6,736 nucleotides of DNA from Caulobacterales bacterium (GTDB lineage: Bacteria > Pseudomonadota > Alphaproteobacteria > Caulobacterales > Caulobacteraceae): contig CANKEA010000064.1 of assembly GCA_947480815.1 (NCBI GenBank), positions 1 to 6,736 on the forward strand, given 5' to 3'. A model generated the notes under the pieces. The model had not been told where the DNA came from. It made no database searches and was given only the letters and a program-made list of their open reading frames with translations. This document shows, one piece after another, positions 1 to 6,077 of this stretch. Every line of letters starts with the position of its first letter. Position 1 is the first letter of the stretch. A program made the translations under genes and the position numbers.

Positions 1-862
1 TATTCTTGGCGTTCGAGGGGCCGACACCGATATTGACCAGAGTGATCCCCTGACCTCCCGGCCTCATCAGGTGGTAGGCTGGCATCTGGTGCTTGCGCCA
101 GGCGCTGTCTGAGATGGCAACCTCCGGCTCAGGGCTCTCGGGCGTGACAATTACCCCGCCGGCGCAGCTGAGGCCGGTGTAGGTAGACCCATCACGCGAC
201 AGCTCCGAACAGCCCCAGCGCACGAACTCGTCGACATAGCGGTTGTAGTTGGTGAACAGGATATACTGCTGGAAATGCTCCACCGGCGTGCCGGTGTAGT
301 GGCGCAGGCGGGCTAGCGAGAAATCCGTTCGCAGGCCGTCGAACATTGACAGGGGGCGAGGCTCTTCCATAGCGGGCACGACGGCACCGTCGGCGATCTC
401 GTCGCCAATAGCCGAGAGGTCGGTGGCGGGAAAATCGCGGGCCAAGTCCTCAGCGCGGACATCGGCCTGGTTCAGGTCGAGCGAGGCGTCGAGCACATAG
501 GGGAAAGGGATTTCCTGGCGCGAACGGGCGACCTCGATTTCGACCTCATAGTCTTCCAGCAGGTGTGTCAGCTGCTCGATCAGGAACGGCGCGAACAGGT
601 CTGGCTTAGTCACGGTCGTCATGTACTGGCCCGGCGAGGACAGACGGGCATAAGACCGCGCCAGCTTGGGCTGGCGACCGCGCGGCATGTAACGAACCCG
701 AAGTTCGGGATAGGCGTAGGCCCCGTTGTGACGGTCGGCTGGGTCGGGGGTCTTGCCGCTGTCGAGATAGGCGCGAAGGTCTTCGCGAAGCTTGGTGACG
801 GAGCGGGCGTATTCCTCGGAAAGGCGCGCCACGATGGCGCGAGCGTTATCTTCGTGTGTCAT
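1..862 (-). CDS. amn: AMP nucleosidase, N-terminal 287 residues (cut by window edge)
   Basis: AMP nucleosidase hydrolyses AMP to adenine and ribose 5-phosphate in the cytoplasm, so it links adenylate level to purine salvage. The minus-strand reading frame is open from ATG at 862 to the window edge. It matches the Escherichia coli Amn protein along its length from memory: KPDLFAPFLIEQL near residues 86-98, EIPFPYVLD at 117-125, the FSLARLRHYTGTPVEHFQ block at 181-198, LFTNYNRYVDEFVRWG at 202-217, an SCAGG segment, and NIGVGPSNAKN at 277-287. The N-terminal domain is complete. The missing C-terminal part is the larger share of the nucleoside-phosphorylase-like catalytic domain; the family is near 480-500 residues. 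The start was chosen because a TATAAT element lies 5 nt upstream and no in-frame start precedes it. It has no clear Shine-Dalgarno sequence. It diverges from the symporter gene at 985. Confidence 0.95.
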   Translation of the reverse strand, partial: MTHEDNARAIVARLSEEYARSVTKLREDLRAYLDSGKTPDPADRHNGAYAYPELRVRYMPRGRQPKLARSYARLSSPGQYMTTVTKPDLFAPFLIEQLTHLLEDYEVEIEVARSRQEIPFPYVLDASLDLNQADVRAEDLARDFPATDLSAIGDEIADGAVVPAMEEPRPLSMFDGLRTDFSLARLRHYTGTPVEHFQQYILFTNYNRYVDEFVRWGCSELSRDGSTYTGLSCAGGVIVTPESPEPEVAISDSAWRKHQMPAYHLMRPGGQGITLVNIGVGPSNAKN

Positions 863-867
863 GCCGC

Positions 868-898
868 ATTATATCGGCAATTGCGCCCTTTGCGGCAA
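868..898 (-). promoter_or_regulatory. Probable amn promoter giving a leaderless transcript
   Basis: On the minus strand a perfect TATAAT (868-873) is followed by GCGGC and then the amn ATG, so normal spacing puts the transcript start at or next to the A of the start codon. A TTGCCG -35-like hexamer is at 893-898 with a 19-nt spacer, longer than the usual 17. TTGCCG recurs at 875-880. The absence of a Shine-Dalgarno sequence before amn fits a leaderless mRNA, which is common in alphaproteobacteria. The -10 is seen directly; leaderless use is inferred. Confidence 0.5.
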
Positions 899-973
899 GC
901 CAAGGTTCCGTTGCTGTGGTTTGGGATAGACGCGGACGGCCCCCTTAGGCGATGCTGAGCGGGAACAACCCTC

Positions 974-977
974 AGGG
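974..977 (+). promoter_or_regulatory. Ribosome binding site deciding the symporter start
   Basis: AGGG lies 7 nt before the ATG at 985. The in-frame ATG at 952 has only an AGG 2 nt away, too close to work well. The protein from 985 begins MKLKFSHFVLAAMIGG, a typical amino end for this transporter family, so 985 is preferred over 952. Confidence 0.6.
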
Positions 978-984
978 CCCAGCC

Positions 985-2232
985 ATGAAACTCAAGTTTT
1001 CGCACTTCGTCCTCGCCGCCATGATCGGTGGGGTTCTGTTGGGCTATGCCTTGAATGTGAGCCTCGACGCAGCCGGCGCGAAAGCTGCGGCAGGCTATCT
1101 TTCCATCATCACCGACCTGTTCCTGCGGCTCATCCGGATGATTATCGCTCCGCTGGTGTTCGCCACCCTGGTCAGCGGTATTGCGCACATGGAGAGCGCC
1201 GCTCAGATCGGCCGCGTTGGCGGCAAGACAATGGGCTGGTTCATTAGCGCCTCACTGGTCTCCCTGACCATCGGCCTGCTCATGGTCCATCTGCTGCATC
1301 CCGGCACGGGTATGAACCTAACGCCACCGGCTCCGACCCTGACCTCGGGCGTCGATACGGCGACCTTCACGCTCAAAGACTTCCTGACCCATCTGGTCCC
1401 GACTTCAATCATCGATTCCATGGCGCGCAACGAGATCCTGCAGATCGTGGTGTTTTCGATCTTCGTTGGGGCCGCTGTATCGGCCCTCTCAGGCACGGTG
1501 CCGCATGTCGTTGATCTCGTCGAACAGGTGACGGCGATCATGCTGAAGGTCACGGGCTATGTGATGACCACGGCACCCCTCGCCATCTTCGCGGCCCTGG
1601 CCTCGACTGTGGCCGTGAATGGTCTGGGCGTGATCTTCGATTACGCCAAGTTCGTCGGCGGCTTCTACCTGTCACTGGGCGTGCTTTGGGGCGCGCTGCT
1701 GGGAGCCTGCGCCCTGGTGATCGGGGGCCGCCGCGCCGTGAGCCTATTTCAGGCCGTAAAGAACCCCGCCTTGCTGGCCTTTTCGACGGCCAGTTCGGAG
1801 GCTGCCTATCCTCGCACCATGGAGGCTTTGCAGCGTTTCGGCATCAGTCGCCGCATCGTGTCCTTCGTGCTGCCGCTGGGCTACTCGTTCAATTTGGACG
1901 GGTCGATGATGTACTGCACCTTCGCTACCCTGTTCATCGCCCAAGCCTATAACCTGCACCTGACCATCGGACAGCAGATCACGATGTTGCTGCTGCTGAT
2001 GGTGACGTCCAAGGGCATGGCCGGTGTGCCTCGGGCCTCGCTCGTGGTGATCAGCGCCACCCTGACCTTCTTTCACCTGCCGGAATCCGGTCTGCTGCTG
2101 ATCCTGGCGGTTGACCACCTGCTGGACATGGGGCGGTCAGGCACCAACGTTATCGGCAATTCCGTGGCCAGCGCAGTGGTGGCTAAATGGGAGGGCCAGC
2201 TGGGCGAACCCGAGCCAGGCATGGCGGCTTAG
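985..2232 (+). CDS. DctA-like dicarboxylate/amino acid:cation symporter
   Basis: This is an inner-membrane secondary transporter of the DAACS family (GltP/DctA fold), which couples uptake of C4-dicarboxylates or acidic amino acids to Na+ or H+. From ATG 985 it has 415 residues, close to the family norm. The transport core is intact: hairpin 1 has the serine-rich ASSEAAYP (269-276), TM7 has GYSFNLDGS with NLDG at 303-306, hairpin 2 has GMAGVPRAS (344-352), and TM8 has DMGRSGTNVIGN (381-392). D381, R384, S385 and N388 correspond to GltPh D394, R397, T398 and N401. N392 replaces the GltPh sodium ligand D405, as in E. coli DctA, and GYSFNLDG is also DctA-like, so dicarboxylate is my first guess for substrate. 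Hairpin 2 has GVPRAS where many members have a glycine-rich GVPGGG or GVTGSG. An alternative start at 952 would add 11 residues. Exact substrate is unknown. Confidence 0.92.
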   Translation: MKLKFSHFVLAAMIGGVLLGYALNVSLDAAGAKAAAGYLSIITDLFLRLIRMIIAPLVFATLVSGIAHMESAAQIGRVGGKTMGWFISASLVSLTIGLLMVHLLHPGTGMNLTPPAPTLTSGVDTATFTLKDFLTHLVPTSIIDSMARNEILQIVVFSIFVGAAVSALSGTVPHVVDLVEQVTAIMLKVTGYVMTTAPLAIFAALASTVAVNGLGVIFDYAKFVGGFYLSLGVLWGALLGACALVIGGRRAVSLFQAVKNPALLAFSTASSEAAYPRTMEALQRFGISRRIVSFVLPLGYSFNLDGSMMYCTFATLFIAQAYNLHLTIGQQITMLLLLMVTSKGMAGVPRASLVVISATLTFFHLPESGLLLILAVDHLLDMGRSGTNVIGNSVASAVVAKWEGQLGEPEPGMAA

Positions 2233-2246
2233 GAGCGCCGGCGGAG

Positions 2247-2370
2247 AACGAGCATCGCGCCAAACTAGAAGCCGAGCAGCTGCTCGAGGCTGGGGCACGC
2301 AAGCTGCGCCAATCCAACGAAATCCTGGCCCGCACCGAGGCCCTGGCGAGGCTCCAGCCCCTGGGAATGA
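2247..2370 (+). pseudogene. Possible remnant of a histidine kinase coiled-coil linker
   Basis: In the gap between the symporter stop and the SDR stop, one plus-strand frame reads ENEHRAKLEAEQLLEAGARK (from 2247) and continues LRQSNEILARTEALARLQ. This charged heptad-like pattern resembles the linker at the start of many sensor or hybrid histidine kinases (AEQLLE, then a basic residue, then SNE or ANE). About three quarters of the codons end in G or C, as in true genes here. The frame has no ATG, GTG or TTG start after the symporter stop, and no kinase domain follows, because the SDR gene begins to overlap at 2393. It is out of frame with the symporter. It could also be a chance open frame. Confidence 0.35.
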
Positions 2371-2392
2371 CCAATGGGAACTCTCCGGGCAT

Positions 2393-3148
2393 TCAACCCC
2401 GGGCGATGAACTTCATCTTGGCCGCGGTGACGGTCAAGAACTGCACGTTTGAGGCGGCCCCCAAACTCGCCATATAGGCCACAGCCGCAGCCGCATCCTC
2501 TACCGGCATCAGCGGTTCGACCGCCGTGGTCATGTCGGCCTGTAGCACACCCTTGGTCATGCGCTCCGTCAGTGGCGTCTCGGCATTGCCAATGTCGATC
2601 TGGCCGCACAGCACCCCATAGTCCCGCCCGTCGAGCGAGGTCGATTTGGTCAAACCGGTGATGGCATGTTTGCTGGCGGTATAGGCCACCGATCTTGGCC
2701 GCGGCACATGGGCGCTGATCGAGCCGTTGTTGATGATGCGGCCGCCCTGCGGGGTCTGGTCACGCATGATGCGCATGGCCGCCTGGGTGCAGAGAAAGGC
2801 CCCGGTCAGGTTAACGCCGATGACCCTCTGCCAATCTGAATAGGGCAGATCCTCGAGCGGTACCGCGGGGGCACCACTGCCAGCATTGTTGAACAGCAAG
2901 TCCAGCCGCCCGAACCGCTGCATCGTCGCCGCGAACAGGGCTTCGACGCCAGCGGGTTCAGAAACGTCGCAGGCGAACGGGATCAGGGTCTGCCCGGTCT
3001 TGGCCATAACCGCCGTCTCCGTCAGAGCGTCGGGGCGGCGACCCGCTAGCATGACGGTGAAGCCGATGTCGGCCAGGGCCAACGCACTGGCCCGGCCAAT
3101 ACCGCTGCCTGCGCCGGTGACGATGGCAATCTTGGTCACAGTGGACAT
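2393..3148 (-). CDS. Short-chain dehydrogenase/reductase (SDR) family oxidoreductase
   Basis: A 251-residue classical SDR, a cytoplasmic NAD(P)-dependent oxidoreductase with one Rossmann domain. The cofactor motif TGAGSGIG is at residues 11-18, CDV at 60-62, NNAG at 87-90, and the catalytic tetrad is N113, S143, Y156 and K160 (YTASK at 156-160). GRR at 36-38, at the end of the second strand, has basic residues where NADP-preferring enzymes usually do, so NADP(H) is likely. The late [13 protein letters not shown] segment is typical of a subgroup with no assigned substrate that I know of. Length is normal and the gene is intact. A strong GGGAGGGGGG purine run precedes the ATG. It lies 97 bp downstream of nrdB on the same strand and may be read from the same transcript or its own promoter. 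Substrate cannot be told from sequence. Confidence 0.92.
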   Translation of the reverse strand: MSTVTKIAIVTGAGSGIGRASALALADIGFTVMLAGRRPDALTETAVMAKTGQTLIPFACDVSEPAGVEALFAATMQRFGRLDLLFNNAGSGAPAVPLEDLPYSDWQRVIGVNLTGAFLCTQAAMRIMRDQTPQGGRIINNGSISAHVPRPRSVAYTASKHAITGLTKSTSLDGRDYGVLCGQIDIGNAETPLTERMTKGVLQADMTTAVEPLMPVEDAAAAVAYMASLGAASNVQFLTVTAAKMKFIARG

Positions 3149-3197
3149 CTCGTTCCCCCCTCCCGCTTATCCCGATGAAAGCCGAGCTGGGCACCCC

Positions 3198-3214
3198 GAA
3201 CCCTGAAAGGGCTC
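3198..3214 (-). terminator. Weak hairpin between nrdB and the SDR gene
   Basis: On the minus strand GAGCCCT, loop TTC, AGGGTTC forms a 7-bp stem with one G-U pair, about 30 nt after the nrdB stop. It has no T run after it, so it is a poor intrinsic terminator and may act only as a 3' stabilising hairpin or attenuator. Confidence 0.25.
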
Positions 3215-3245
3215 GAAGGCTCTACCGGCATAGCGGTTCAGGTCG

Positions 3246-4292
3246 TCAGTGCGCTGGCACGTCTGCTTCCGTCCGCCGCGCCATCATGGTGTCGAACTGG
3301 CCCCAAACACCTTCATCGCCGTGCCATTGGCCCTTGGTGGCGGCCTTGGAATATTCCGTTGAGCGGGCTTCGAAGAAGTTGGCGTGCTCCACACCGCTGA
3401 GCATCGACTGCAACCAAGGCAGCGGGTTCTCCTTCACGCCATAGACGGTCGGCAAGTTCAACTGGCGCAGCCGCCAGTCGGCGATGAAGCGGATGTAGCC
3501 CTTGATGTCGGCAGGCGTCATGCCCTGCACGTCGCCGGACTCAAAGGCGAGGTCGATGAACTTATCTTCCATGCCAACAACGGTCTTGCAGCAGTCGACG
3601 ATATCGTCCGCGACAGACTTGGTCACCGCGCCGGTCTCGGCGTTGAAGGCGTGATAGAGCTTGGTGATGCCCTCGCAGTGAAGGCTCTCGTCGCGGATCG
3701 ACCAGCTGACGATCTGGCCCATGCCCTTCATCTTATTGAAGCGCGGGAAGTTCATCAGCATGGCGAAACTGGCGAACAGTTGCAGCCCCTCAGTGAAGCC
3801 GCCAAACATGGCCAGCGTGCGGGCGATGTCGGCGTTGGTCTCAACGCCGAAGGTCTGCATGAAATCGTGTTTATCCCGCATGGCGCTGTATTCCATGAAG
3901 GCACCGAACTCGCTCTCTGGCATGCCGATGGTTTCCAGCAGCAGGGCGTAGGCGGCGATATGGATCGTTTCCATATTGGCGAAGGATGACAGCATCATCT
4001 TCACCTCGGTGGGTTTAAACACCCGGCCGTAGCGCTCCATGTAGTTATCAGCGACCTCGATGTCGCTCTGGGTAAAGAAGCGGAAAATCTGTGTCAGCAG
4101 GTTGCGCTCGCCGTCCGTCAGCTTGACCGCCCAGTCCTTGCAGTCCTCGCCCAAGGGCACTTCCTCGGGCATCCAGTGGACCTGCTGCTGCTTCTTCCAC
4201 ATGTCGAACGCCCAGGGGTAGCGGAACGGCTTGTAGGCGCGCGAGGGCGTCAGCAGACCGGGTTGGGCGCGAACGGAAGCAAGCAAGGTCAT
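3246..4292 (-). CDS. nrdB: Class Ia ribonucleotide reductase beta (radical) subunit
   Basis: NrdB holds the diiron-tyrosyl radical that the alpha subunit NrdA uses to reduce ribonucleoside diphosphates to deoxy forms, the committed step of dNTP synthesis. The 348-residue protein has all expected ligands: D77, E108, H111, E168, E202 and H205, with radical tyrosine Y115. The spacings D77-E108 (31), E108-Y115 (7), E168-E202 (34) and E202-H205 (3) equal those of E. coli NrdB. Motifs are METIHIAAY at 107-115 and IRDESLH at 199-205. The ATG at 4292 is preceded by AGGG about 10 nt upstream. nrdA is not next to it: rfbC lies upstream and an SDR gene downstream, both on the same strand. The upstream gap contains NrdR and DnaA box candidates, so it probably has its own regulated promoter. 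I see no truncation. Confidence 0.96.
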   Translation of the reverse strand: MTLLASVRAQPGLLTPSRAYKPFRYPWAFDMWKKQQQVHWMPEEVPLGEDCKDWAVKLTDGERNLLTQIFRFFTQSDIEVADNYMERYGRVFKPTEVKMMLSSFANMETIHIAAYALLLETIGMPESEFGAFMEYSAMRDKHDFMQTFGVETNADIARTLAMFGGFTEGLQLFASFAMLMNFPRFNKMKGMGQIVSWSIRDESLHCEGITKLYHAFNAETGAVTKSVADDIVDCCKTVVGMEDKFIDLAFESGDVQGMTPADIKGYIRFIADWRLRQLNLPTVYGVKENPLPWLQSMLSGVEHANFFEARSTEYSKAATKGQWHGDEGVWGQFDTMMARRTEADVPAH

Positions 4293-4310
4293 TTTTAGCA
4301 GGCCCTAAAA
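4293..4310. repeat. A/T-rich inverted repeat abutting the nrdB start codon
   Basis: TTTTAG, 6-nt spacer, CTAAAA is a perfect 6-bp inverted repeat ending directly at the nrdB ATG. In the mRNA the AGGG Shine-Dalgarno candidate straddles the first arm and loop, so pairing could reduce ribosome access. It could equally be an operator or chance. Confidence 0.35.
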
Positions 4311-4375
4311 CAGCGGCGGGAGAGTGAATCGTTGCTCCCGGACGGTTAAGAAACTGCACCAGGATTGAGCGGCGC

Positions 4376-4391
4376 GCACTACATTTTGTGC
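4376..4391. promoter_or_regulatory. NrdR box upstream of nrdB
   Basis: GCACTACATTTTGTGC matches the known 16-bp NrdR consensus (acaCwAtATaTwGtgt) at 12 of 16 positions, including the C-w-A and T-w-G flanks of the core, and its GCAC/GTGC ends are perfectly palindromic. NrdR is the ATP/dATP-sensing repressor of bacterial ribonucleotide reductase genes. The box ends 83 bp before the nrdB ATG, in the only long gap next to the gene. Confidence 0.65.
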
Positions 4392-4396
4392 CGCAC

Positions 4397-4405
4397 CTAT
4401 CCACA
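4397..4405 (+). promoter_or_regulatory. DnaA box candidate upstream of nrdB
   Basis: CTATCCACA differs from the DnaA consensus TTATCCACA only at the first base. It lies between the two NrdR-like boxes. DnaA control of nrd genes is established in E. coli. Confidence 0.5.
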
Positions 4406-4407
4406 GC

Positions 4408-4423
4408 ATCGCACATTTGGTGT
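4408..4423. promoter_or_regulatory. Weak second NrdR-like box
   Basis: ATCGCACATTTGGTGT sits exactly 32 bp from the first box, about three helical turns, the usual spacing of paired NrdR boxes. It shares ACATTT and the following G with the first box but matches the consensus at only about 9 of 16 positions, so spacing is its main support. Confidence 0.35.
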
Positions 4424-4429
4424 GGATGC
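4421..4429 (-). promoter_or_regulatory. Second, inverted DnaA-like box
   Basis: On the minus strand GCATCCACA matches the consensus at 7 of 9 positions. With the site at 4397-4405 it makes a perfect 7-bp inverted repeat, ATCCACA (4399-4405) and TGTGGAT (4421-4427), separated by 15 nt. It overlaps the end of the weak NrdR-like box. The remaining part of this gap, 4430-4556, shows no gene, clear promoter or U-tract terminator to me. Confidence 0.35.
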
Positions 4430-4556
4430 CGTTAAAACCAAGCAATCACGCCGGTTTACGCAGGGCTAGCGTTTTGCCGTACCGCTGGATTGGAGCCGTG
4501 GCGGCGATCCGCTGTCGCGGCCTTCGGGCACACGGGGCACCTGGCGATAGGTCGCT

Positions 4557-5108
4557 TTAGAATGGAGACGTGAAGTCCGCGAACCTTTGGGCGTTCATAT
4601 CCTTGGCGGACAGTTGCGCGTCACCCGCAGAAACCCCCCAATCGATCGCCAGGTCGGGGTCGTTCCACAGCACTCCGCCGTCACATTCCGAGGCATAGAC
4701 GTCGCTGACCTTGTATTGCACCACGGTATTGGACGTGCGCGTAACATAGCCGTGCAGGAACCCGGCGGGGACATAGATCTGCACCCCATCCTCCGCGTCG
4801 AGCTCTGCGCTGACATGCTGGCCGTAGGTGAGCGATCCTTGTCGAGCATCAACGGCGACGTCCAGGATAGCGCCCTGTGACACCGATACCAGCTTGGCCT
4901 GGGCGTGCGGGGGTGACTGGAAATGCAGGCCGCGCAGCGTTCCCACGGCGGCGGAAAAAGCCATGTTATCCTGCACCCACGGATGGGTGACGCCATGGTC
5001 CGCCAGCACCGAAGCCTTGAAGGTTTCGGCGAACCAGCCGCGATGATCACCGCGCCGCATCGGCTTGACCAGGAAGACCTCGGGAATAGAGAGTCGGATG
5101 ATCTGCAT
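4557..5108 (-). CDS. rfbC: dTDP-4-dehydrorhamnose 3,5-epimerase (RmlC/RfbC family)
   Basis: This cytoplasmic cupin epimerises dTDP-4-keto-6-deoxyglucose at C3 and C5, the third step of dTDP-L-rhamnose synthesis for cell-surface polysaccharide. The 183-residue protein is full length. It shows DHRGWFAETF (21-30), the family signature GTLRGLHFQSPPHAQAKLV (56-74), DVAVDAR (83-89), the cupin PAGFLHGY (114-121) and QYKVSDVY (131-138). H62 and D170 correspond to the His-Asp catalytic dyad of Salmonella RmlC (H63, D170) and Y132 to the conserved active-site tyrosine. The other rhamnose genes (rfbA, B, D) are not in the window. The gene starts 17 bp after alkB on the same strand with no strong Shine-Dalgarno sequence, so it is probably co-transcribed with alkB. 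A related epimerase acting on another dTDP-keto sugar cannot be excluded. Confidence 0.93.
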   Translation of the reverse strand: MQIIRLSIPEVFLVKPMRRGDHRGWFAETFKASVLADHGVTHPWVQDNMAFSAAVGTLRGLHFQSPPHAQAKLVSVSQGAILDVAVDARQGSLTYGQHVSAELDAEDGVQIYVPAGFLHGYVTRTSNTVVQYKVSDVYASECDGGVLWNDPDLAIDWGVSAGDAQLSAKDMNAQRFADFTSPF

Positions 5109-5125
5109 GCCGTCCGACTAGCAGC

Positions 5126-5791
5126 CTAAAAGGCTCTGCGGAAGGTCAGGTTATAGCGCAGAGCGCCCGTGAGCGGATGATCGCCATCCTTCAGCAGATC
5201 GACTCCATGATACGCCATACGCGAGGGGCCGCCCCAGACCAGGACGTCGCCGTGCCACAGCGGAAGGCGTTGCACCTTGTCCGTCCGCGCCCGTCCGCCC
5301 CACAGAAATATTGCCGGCAGGCCAAGCGACACCGAAACGATCGGGGCGGTAAGGATCGCCTCGTCCTTGTCTTGATGCAGGCCCATGCGCGCACCGGGGA
5401 CATAACGGTTGATCAGGCAGGCATTCGGATCGAAGGCGTTGTAGCCGGCGGCGGCGGCGGCCCGCTGCGCCAGGTCGCGGAACACTCGCGGCATCGCCGG
5501 CCACGCTAGGCCACTGTCGGGATCCACGGGCTCATAGCGGTAGCCGTGTCGATCGCTGATCCACCCAAAAGCACCGCAGTTGGTGATGGCCACCGACATG
5601 GCGTGGCCACTCGGCACGGTCAGATGACGGAATGGGGCAGCGGCGGCGACGGTCTCAATCGCCGCCAAGATGTCGTGCGCCTGGGCTTGGGCGAACTCTG
5701 GCAGCAGCTTAGCGCCGGGCCCAATCGTTTCCTCTTGGCGGGCCGGCTCGAATAGCGAAATCTGGCGCGGGTCGGTGGCTCTCACCGCCAC
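5126..5791 (-). CDS. alkB: AlkB, 2-oxoglutarate/Fe(II) DNA-repair dioxygenase
   Basis: AlkB removes methyl groups such as 1-methyladenine and 3-methylcytosine from DNA by oxidative demethylation, releasing formaldehyde. The 221-residue protein has the iron triad H139, D141 and H195 (LHQDKDE at 138-144, YHGV at 194-197) and the 2-oxoglutarate arginines R212 and R218 (RYNLTFRR at 212-219). All five residues sit at a constant offset of 8 from E. coli AlkB (H131, D133, H187, R204, R210). The nucleotide-recognition part MSVAITNCGAFGWISDR (65-81) and INRYVPGARMG (127-137) also match, so this is a true AlkB rather than a distant homologue. The start is a GTG at 5791 (another in-frame GTG is at 5785), with no visible Shine-Dalgarno sequence; the first internal ATG is residue 65, inside the domain. 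rfbC follows after 17 bp. No Ada box or LexA site was recognised upstream. Confidence 0.95.
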   Translation of the reverse strand: MAVRATDPRQISLFEPARQEETIGPGAKLLPEFAQAQAHDILAAIETVAAAAPFRHLTVPSGHAMSVAITNCGAFGWISDRHGYRYEPVDPDSGLAWPAMPRVFRDLAQRAAAAAGYNAFDPNACLINRYVPGARMGLHQDKDEAILTAPIVSVSLGLPAIFLWGGRARTDKVQRLPLWHGDVLVWGGPSRMAYHGVDLLKDGDHPLTGALRYNLTFRRAF

Positions 5792-5811
5792 AGGATAAGG
5801 GTTTTCAGCCG

Positions 5812-5992
5812 CTACAGCCAGTCGAGCAGGCCGCGCTTACACATCCATATCAGGCCAAGTTGCATGGCTTGGCGGCGGCTGTCGGCTATGCGCTCCGGCG
5901 AAATCGGCAAACGCCATTCCCGCTTCGAATTTCAGGCCGTGGCGGCCTGTCTTCAGCAAGTGTTCCGCCGTCAATACGGGCACCCGAAACAT
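5812..5992 (-). pseudogene. Possible frameshifted small ORF upstream of alkB
   Basis: The 295-bp stretch between alkB and the gmhB-like gene has no confident gene. On the minus strand, ATG 5992 opens MFRVPVLTAEHLLKTGRHGL followed by KFEAGMAF, with G/C-rich third positions that then decline. From about 5920 a second frame takes over with gene-like third positions: EWRLPISPERIADSRQ, then AMQLGLIWMCKRGLLDWL and a TAG at 5812, 20 bp before the alkB start. The two halves read as one roughly 60-residue protein if a single frameshift is allowed, and the second half lacks a start of its own. I recognise no family. A plus-strand frame at 5864-6061 (65 codons, basic, start MAWRRLSAMRS) is its codon-aligned antisense and is about equally plausible by third-position composition, so the region may not be coding at all. 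Confidence 0.25.
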
Positions 5993-5995
5993 GCG

Positions 5996-6020
5996 GCTGG
6001 GGTAAAAGCTACCCCCCAGC
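5996..6020 (+). repeat. Stable hairpin upstream of the gmhB-like gene
   Basis: GCTGGGGTA, loop AAAGC, TACCCCCCAGC forms a 9-bp stem with two extra C bases on the 3' arm. No T run follows on either strand, so it is not a standard terminator. A smaller GGCG/CGCC pair follows at 6021-6036. If the gmhB-like transcript starts upstream, this is a structured leader. Confidence 0.4.
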
Positions 6021-6050
6021 GGCGCAAGAAAACGCCCACGACCGCATGCG

Positions 6051-6077
6051 CTAGTGCCTGAGGCAAATTCGCACTAG
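6051..6077 (+). repeat. Inverted repeat overlapping the gmhB-like ribosome binding site
   Basis: CTAGTGC (6051-6057) and GCACTAG (6071-6077) are perfect inverted arms separated by 13 nt, 20 bp centre to centre, about two helical turns. The right arm overlaps the first bases of the AGGAA Shine-Dalgarno sequence (6076-6080). It could be an operator for a dimeric repressor or an RNA stem limiting translation. Confidence 0.4.

Noticed and set aside
901..925. Possible sigma-54 type promoter before the symporter gene
   Set aside because: The GG and GC elements do not have the required 10-nt spacing.
563..958. Plus-strand open frame of 131 codons opposite amn
   Set aside because: It lies antisense to a strongly recognised AMP nucleosidase and its translation resembles no protein I know.
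3384..3989. Plus-strand open frame of 201 codons opposite nrdB
   Set aside because: It is antisense to NrdB with all metal ligands present; long antisense frames are expected in G+C-rich coding DNA.
4326..4330. GAATC, a CcrM (GANTC) methylation site in the nrdB leader
   Set aside because: GANTC occurs at several other places in the window, including inside genes, so one site here carries little weight.
4048..4416. Minus-strand 122-codon frame covering the nrdB start and its upstream gap
   Set aside because: It overlaps nrdB in another frame, runs through the NrdR box region and has no recognisable motif.
4343..4435. TTAA half-sites as possible CtrA boxes upstream of nrdB
   Set aside because: No TTAA-N7-TTAA pair is present; only isolated half-sites.
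4501..4556. Terminator after rfbC
   Set aside because: Some G+C-rich stem potential exists, but no clean stem-loop followed by a T run on the minus strand.
5864..6061. Plus-strand 65-codon basic ORF ending just before the gmhB-like gene
   Set aside because: No family recognised and only a weak AGG upstream. Third-position composition does not clearly favour it over the antisense frame, so it is noted but not called as a gene.
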